DNA of 64,000 nt from Haloechinothrix_A salitolerans (GTDB lineage Bacteria; Actinomycetota; Actinomycetes; Mycobacteriales; Pseudonocardiaceae), in assembly GCF_039544105.1 (NCBI RefSeq), contig NZ_BAABLA010000022.1. One strand, given 5' to 3'. The notes below the pieces were generated by a model. The model was not told the DNA's origin. It worked only from the letters and a program-made list of their open reading frames with translations, and ran no database searches. The position numbers were made by a program, and so were the translations under genes. Each line of letters starts with the position of its first letter. The first letter of the stretch is position 1. Of the stretch, positions 60,106 to 64,000 are shown one piece after another.

Positions 60106-60111
60106 TTATAA
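60106..60111 (+). promoter_or_regulatory. Possible -10 element for the prepilin peptidase gene
   Basis: TTATAA lies 17 bases before the start codon within the divergent gap 59882-60127, which is AT-richer than its surroundings. No good -35 is seen at standard distance. The same gap must hold the promoter of the Tad series. Confidence 0.3.
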
Positions 60112-60127
60112 GTGTGGGTGTCGGTTG

Positions 60128-60766
60128 ATGTCCGCCGCGTTCATCACGGCGTGGGCGGGGGCGGGAATCCTCGTTGGCGCCGCCCTGGCATTCGGCTCCC
60201 AACGCCTGCTCACGACGCCTCCGATCGCAGCCCTCGCGATGCGGCTCACCGCCACGCTCCTGACCGCCCTCATGTTCGGCGCCCTCGCCTGGCGCTTCGG
60301 TCATCAGTTCGACTTGCTGCCGTACAGCGTGCTCGCCGCACTCGGTGTAGCACTCGGCGTGATCGACGTCCTCGAGCAACGACTACCCAGCGTGCTCGTC
60401 TACTCGGGCGTCGCCATCGTCGGCGCGCTGCTGGCGACCTCGGCGATCCTGCACTCCAAAGGCCCGGACTTCGTGCGCGCCCTGGTCGGCATGGCAGTCA
60501 TCGCCATCCTCTACCTGGTACTTGCGTTGGTGTCCGGAGGCGGACTGGGGGCCGGCGATGTGAAACTGGGCGGTCTACTCGGCCTCGCGCTCGGCTGGTT
60601 GAGCTGGTCGGCACTCGTCACGGCGACCGTCCTCGGCTGGTTCGCAGCCGCCCTGGTGTGGCTCCTGGTTCGGGCGACCCGACGAAGACCGCAGGGCTCA
60701 CTGGTGCCCATGGGACCGTTTCTCCTGGTCGGGGCGTTGATCACGATCGTGGGCGTTCCGGGGTGA
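60128..60766 (+). CDS. Prepilin peptidase (A24 family)
   Basis: This 212-residue membrane protease has about seven hydrophobic segments. The two catalytic aspartates are Asp80 (GVIDVLEQRLP) and Asp144 (GLGAGDVKLGG), the second within the classic GxGD motif. The N-terminal methyltransferase zinc domain of bifunctional enzymes is missing, as usual for Tad and actinobacterial enzymes. ATG 60128 follows a weak ribosome site; TTG 60125 is possible. It is divergent from the Tad series and matures its Flp and TadE/TadG-like pilins. Confidence 0.9.
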   Translation: MSAAFITAWAGAGILVGAALAFGSQRLLTTPPIAALAMRLTATLLTALMFGALAWRFGHQFDLLPYSVLAALGVALGVIDVLEQRLPSVLVYSGVAIVGALLATSAILHSKGPDFVRALVGMAVIAILYLVLALVSGGGLGAGDVKLGGLLGLALGWLSWSALVTATVLGWFAAALVWLLVRATRRRPQGSLVPMGPFLLVGALITIVGVPG

Positions 60767-60796
60767 CGTTCGCTGAAGCTTCGCCTGCGGCGTGCA

Positions 60797-61504
60797 TCAC
60801 CATTCCAGAGGTTCGCGTTCGTAGAAGAATCCCCCGGTGGGGCCGTCGTCGGGCAACGTGGCGAGCCAGACGGGAGTGTCGGCACCCTGCTCGGCGGTGC
60901 GTGGAGCGTTCGGGCCGCCGAGATCGGTGCGGACCCAGCCGGGGGACGCGGAGTTCACCAGGATCCCGGTGCCGGCGAGTTCCGCCGCGAGGACCCGTGT
61001 GACGGCGTTGAGGGCCGCCTTGGAGACGCGGTAGGCGGGCTCGGTGGGCCGCGTCATGTGATGCAGAGAGCCGAGCGTGCTGGACAGGTTGACGATCCTG
61101 CCGTAACCGGCGGTACGCATCGCGGGAACGACAGCTTCGGCGCATTGCCAGGCGCCGAGCACGTTCACCTGCCAGACACGGGAGGCCAGGTCGACGTCGA
61201 TGTGCGACGGCTGTTGGTCTCCGTCGCTGATCCCAGCGTTGTTCACGAGGATGTCGATCCGGCCGTGCCGGTCGAGGGTGTGCTGGACCGCTGCGGCGAT
61301 GGTGTCAGATTCGGTCACATCGAGGCGTACGCCGGAGGCGGCCCATCCTCGGCCGACGAGATCGGTCGCGGTCCGGTTCGCCTGTTCGACGTCGCGGGCG
61401 GTGGCGACGACATGGATATCGCGTTCGGCGAGCTGTCCGGCGATGGCGTAGCCGATACCCCGGTTCGCGCCCGTCACGAGCGCGACCCTGCGAGAGCTGT
61501 GCAT
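60797..61504 (-). CDS. Short-chain dehydrogenase/reductase
   Basis: This 235-residue classical SDR has the coenzyme motif TGANRGIG (11-18), LVNNAG (87-91 region), and a catalytic triad Ser141/142-Tyr158-Lys162 (YRVSK). The acidic residue after the second strand is replaced by ARD, suggesting NADP(H). Substrate cannot be assigned. It is convergent with the peptidase gene, 30 bases apart, and lies 3 bases after the XRE-TPR regulator stop, so the two are probably one transcript. Confidence 0.9.
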   Translation of the reverse strand: MHSSRRVALVTGANRGIGYAIAGQLAERDIHVVATARDVEQANRTATDLVGRGWAASGVRLDVTESDTIAAAVQHTLDRHGRIDILVNNAGISDGDQQPSHIDVDLASRVWQVNVLGAWQCAEAVVPAMRTAGYGRIVNLSSTLGSLHHMTRPTEPAYRVSKAALNAVTRVLAAELAGTGILVNSASPGWVRTDLGGPNAPRTAEQGADTPVWLATLPDDGPTGGFFYEREPLEW

Positions 61505-61507
61505 TCG

Positions 61508-62914
61508 TTAGGCGGCCAGGTCGGCGAGGTGGAGATCGAGCTTCTGGACCCGAGCCTCCCGGTCGTGGTGCGACATCGCGCGCCGCGCTTCGCGGATGGT
61601 GTGGATGGAACGCACCGAGCCGGTGTGGGCGGCGAGGTCGGCCGCGGTGTGGAGGTCGTCGCAGGCGAGGTCGAGGTCATTGGCGTGCAGGTGCGCTTCG
61701 GCGCTGCGGACGTGGTAGATCGTGCGGTCTCGGACGTACTGGGGGTTCATGCTGCTCAGCGCGTTGTCGATCAGCGGGCGAGCCTTGGCGGGCTGGCGCA
61801 GGTCGACCCAGCAGGCAGCGGCCTGCGCAGCGAGCTCCGACTCGTCGAAGAAGTAGATCCAGTCAGGTTCCGGGTTCTGGGACGTGGTCGCGTCGAGTCG
61901 TCGTTCGGCATCGTTGAGGGCGTGACCGCAGGACGCCGCGTCGCCCGCTTTCGCGTACGCCCGCGCCTTCCGGCTGGCCAGCAGCGCCCGAAGACGGGGA
62001 GTGGCGGTGTGCTTGGTCCGGTCCTCGGCGGCGTCGATCAGGGCGATGGCTTCCTGGTGGTGGCCGGTCAGCGTTGCCTGGAAGCTCATGCACGCCAAGA
62101 CGTGCGCGCCGGTCAGGGAGTCGTTCGCGCTGGCCGAGGACCGTAGGGCCGCGACGTAGTAGGACTGGGCGGCGGCATGGTGGGCCGCGTCGAAGTGCAG
62201 CCATCCGCACAGGCGGGCTGCCTCGGTGACGAGACTGAACAGCCGCTGCCCGGCGGAGGTGCTGTAGTCCGCTTGATCGGCGAGACGAGTCAGCCAGTTG
62301 AATTCCGCGACCGCGAGCTGGTGGAGCTCGCGTCCGCCAAACTCGTCATCGAGCTGGCGAAGGTCGGCGAGCCGGTGGTCGAGCCGGTCCAGGACCGTGG
62401 CGGACAGGCGCGGGTCGCGCTGCTCGGGCAGCGCGACCGTGGTCGGTGGAAGGACACCGGTCAGGGCTGAACCCCATCGGTCTGCAACGCCAGCGAGCGC
62501 GGCACCCGTGATGATCAAGAACCCCCGGCGATCCATCGTGCCTCCCGCGACCTCGTGAAGAACCTGCATCGTCCCGGTGATCGACCAAGGTGGCTCCAGG
62601 ACGCTGGCCTGCCCGGCGTGGTGCCAGTCCGGCCAGTTGAACGCAGCGGCCACGTCGCGCGCAACCTCAAGCTCGGACGTCCGGCCAGCGGGAGGACTGG
62701 CGAGTTGATCAGGACCGAGGAGAGCGGCGAGGGCGTCGCGGGACAAGTCGAGGGCTTTGGCGAGGTCTGGCTGGTTCCACGGCTGCGGCGTGCCCGTGCC
62801 GCGCTCCCAGCGTCCTACCGTGGATCGTTCGAGCCCGAGGCGCTCGGCGAGCGTGTCCTGGGTGAAACCCATCGCCGCGCGGCGTCGTGCCAGGCCGTCT
62901 CGTCGTGCTGCCAT
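61508..62914 (-). CDS. XRE-family regulator with TPR-like C-terminal domain
   Basis: This 468-residue protein has an N-terminal helix-turn-helix (about 5-65: RRRAAMGFTQDTLAERLGLE, STVGRWERGTGTPQPWNQPD), then a long helical region (140-450) with TPR-like pairs (SYYVAALRSSASANDSLTGA, RALLASRKARAYAKAGDAAS). This architecture is abundant in Pseudonocardiaceae and usually responds to signalling molecules. ATG 62914 was chosen since the HTH then begins near residue 5; the upstream open part has no ribosome site. It probably controls the short-chain dehydrogenase behind it. Confidence 0.87.
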   Translation of the reverse strand: MAARRDGLARRRAAMGFTQDTLAERLGLERSTVGRWERGTGTPQPWNQPDLAKALDLSRDALAALLGPDQLASPPAGRTSELEVARDVAAAFNWPDWHHAGQASVLEPPWSITGTMQVLHEVAGGTMDRRGFLIITGAALAGVADRWGSALTGVLPPTTVALPEQRDPRLSATVLDRLDHRLADLRQLDDEFGGRELHQLAVAEFNWLTRLADQADYSTSAGQRLFSLVTEAARLCGWLHFDAAHHAAAQSYYVAALRSSASANDSLTGAHVLACMSFQATLTGHHQEAIALIDAAEDRTKHTATPRLRALLASRKARAYAKAGDAASCGHALNDAERRLDATTSQNPEPDWIYFFDESELAAQAAACWVDLRQPAKARPLIDNALSSMNPQYVRDRTIYHVRSAEAHLHANDLDLACDDLHTAADLAAHTGSVRSIHTIREARRAMSHHDREARVQKLDLHLADLAA

Positions 62915-63636
62915 GCTCGTCCCCGTCCGGCTAGACCGCCCCTGATATTCCCGTCGCCGTTTGGCCAGGTCAAGACTAGGGCCACAAGACACCAAAAGCC
63001 CGGCAGGCCGGCGGATCAGCGGAGTGACCGGAAAACACGCGTACGAGCTGCCTTTTGTTCGTTGAGAAGCATCACCGACTGTGGCGTGGCGTGGGTACCA
63101 TTCCCTCACGCGTCCGATCGCGGCGAGTAAATATGCCTCCTCGGGGCTGCGGCGTCCAAGAGACACCGCCGAGAAGCCTGGTTACACACGGTGTCAACCC
63201 GCTTCACCCGATTGACGTAGACGCCGCTCGGTCAACGTTTGGGCAGGTCATCGGGGGTGACGCTCCATCCGCGCCCCATCGCCGCCCCACCGCCGCTCTG
63301 GTCCGCTCCCCGTGGCGATCGTTTAGTTGATCGGTGTTCGCAGCCGCAACCACCAGCAGTTTTGGAACCGGCAACGGGCACCTCCCGGCTGGCGCACCGA
63401 ATGGTCACCGGGTGCCGATCGCAGGCCGCTCTTGACGGCCTGCGGCGGACGACAAACGACGCAACAAACCAAATAGGGACTCGCTGACTATTGGAGTAGA
63501 TGATGCTCTCCCAGCGATTCGCGACGCCCTGCGCGCCGCGATGCCCACAGACTCAGCTCGCTGTGCCGTGTTTGTTCGTGCAGCCGGTGTGTCGACGGGA
63601 ATGGAGTAGGGACACCGCGCGAGGCGGTGCCGCACG
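62915..63636. other. 722-base region without convincing gene
   Basis: Open frames on both strands here lack ribosome sites and protein-like composition. The part next to 62914 must contain the promoter of the XRE-TPR regulator; the part before 63637 may serve the plus-strand gene. I see no repeats, tRNA or strong hairpin. Confidence 0.5.
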
Positions 63637-64000
63637 ATGAACACCGGACCCTGGTCCATCGCGTGCCGTGATGTCGCCGGCCGCGAGAGGACCCTGCGTG
63701 TTGTCGTGCGTGGCTCGGAGGTCGTGGTCATGGCTCCCCCTGGGGAAGTCGCGGTCCTCGACCGCGCCGCCACCGCCCAGTTCCGCTCCGCCGTCATGCA
63801 AGCCACCGAGGTGGCGACCACACCCGCGCCAGGTGCACCTGGCCCTTTCACGGCAACCGGCATGGCGGGCACGGCGGAGCAGAACAACGGCGGTCTTCCC
63901 CCAACCGCCGAGGGGCGCCCTGCTCTGCTGTCATGTCGCGGCGGGACCACGACCCCGATACCTGGTCTCGCCGCGATCCCCGCCATCAGGGGTGAGGCCG
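63637..64000 (+). CDS. Unidentified protein, 3' end outside window
   Basis: An open frame of 121 codons runs off the window with no stop. It starts NTGPWSIACRDVAGRERTLR, then VVVRGSEVVVMAPPGEVAVL and AATAQFRSAVMQATE, a short alpha/beta pattern I recall from small uncharacterised Pseudonocardiaceae proteins found beside XRE-TPR genes. The later part is Pro/Gly/Thr-rich and may be linker. GAGGCGG lies 10 bases before the ATG. The antisense frame at the same place looks like a shadow. Confidence 0.5.
   Translation, partial: MNTGPWSIACRDVAGRERTLRVVVRGSEVVVMAPPGEVAVLDRAATAQFRSAVMQATEVATTPAPGAPGPFTATGMAGTAEQNNGGLPPTAEGRPALLSCRGGTTTPIPGLAAIPAIRGEA

Noticed and set aside
63405..63986. A 193-codon minus-strand frame at the right edge
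   Set aside because: It lies antisense to a frame that is better protein-like (starting 63637) and is Arg/Ala/Ser-rich without ribosome site.
1..64000. CRISPR arrays, rRNA and tRNA genes
   Set aside because: No regularly spaced 25-40 base repeats, cloverleaf-like sequences or rRNA segments were noticed on either strand.

Overview
The window is high-GC DNA with tightly packed, often overlapping (ATGA/GTGA) genes. The gene families are typical of a filamentous actinomycete: a GAF-Fis activator without a sigma-54 contact loop, SpdB-like DUF2637, BTAD and XRE-TPR regulators, and an actinobacterial Tad locus. The XRE-TPR regulator and gene style suggest the Pseudonocardiaceae (Saccharopolyspora/Amycolatopsis/Pseudonocardia type). 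This is inference, because no rRNA or tRNA is present to settle it.

Region A (1-11,650) is chromosomal-type catabolism. It holds an NTF2-like protein (cut by the window edge), an XRE-cupin regulator, a zinc-type medium-chain dehydrogenase, a dihydropseudooxynicotine-hydrolase-like alpha/beta hydrolase, an APC permease, a beta-hydroxyacid dehydrogenase, an MFS carrier, an unrecognised protein, an AcoR-like GAF-Fis regulator and a second alpha/beta hydrolase. Together they look like uptake and stepwise oxidation/hydrolysis of one unidentified small organic compound, with both regulators acting nearby.

Region B (11,760-47,500) looks like an integrated mobile element or plasmid segment. On the minus strand, one long operon (22,693 down to 11,763) runs: a degenerate and an intact DNA methyltransferase, an m5C methyltransferase, a PAPS-reductase-like protein, an IS110 insertion, a recombinase-domain protein without a catalytic domain, two small proteins, a truncated resolvase with its nucleophile lost, a complete large serine recombinase, an HTH protein and a DUF2637 membrane protein. 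A repeat-rich divergent control region (22,694-23,241) separates it from a plus-strand type IV secretion operon: VirB2-like pilin, TrbL/VirB6-like protein, PrgI, VirB4, VirD4 coupling protein, replication-relaxation protein, and transglycosylase/NlpC peptidoglycan hydrolase. No conventional relaxase is visible. From 35 to 46.5 kb lies a mostly minus-strand accessory island. It has a MoxR-type ATPase, a VWA protein with an HExxH motif, two proteins with probable RAMA domains, a winged-helix protein sharing a DNA-binding module with the ATPase, and about nine small phage/plasmid-style unknowns. It ends at an AT-rich segment with four 12-bp tandem repeats and an HxlR-type regulator.

Region C (47,600-60,770) is a complete Tad/Flp type IVb pilus locus: a membrane BTAD-LysM protein, TadE/TadG-like pseudopilins, an Flp-like pilin, TadC, TadB, the TadA ATPase, a CpaE/TadZ-like ATPase, an SAF-domain CpaB/RcpC-like protein, a secreted protein, a lipoprotein and, divergently, a prepilin peptidase. 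Region D (60,800-64,000) holds a short-chain dehydrogenase, an XRE-TPR regulator and the start of an unidentified gene.

The most striking observation is the IS110 element at 16,602-18,043. Its non-coding left end carries four short guides that match both element ends (exactly) and both sides of its own insertion site (nearly), so a bridge RNA and the GC core can be read directly from sequence.
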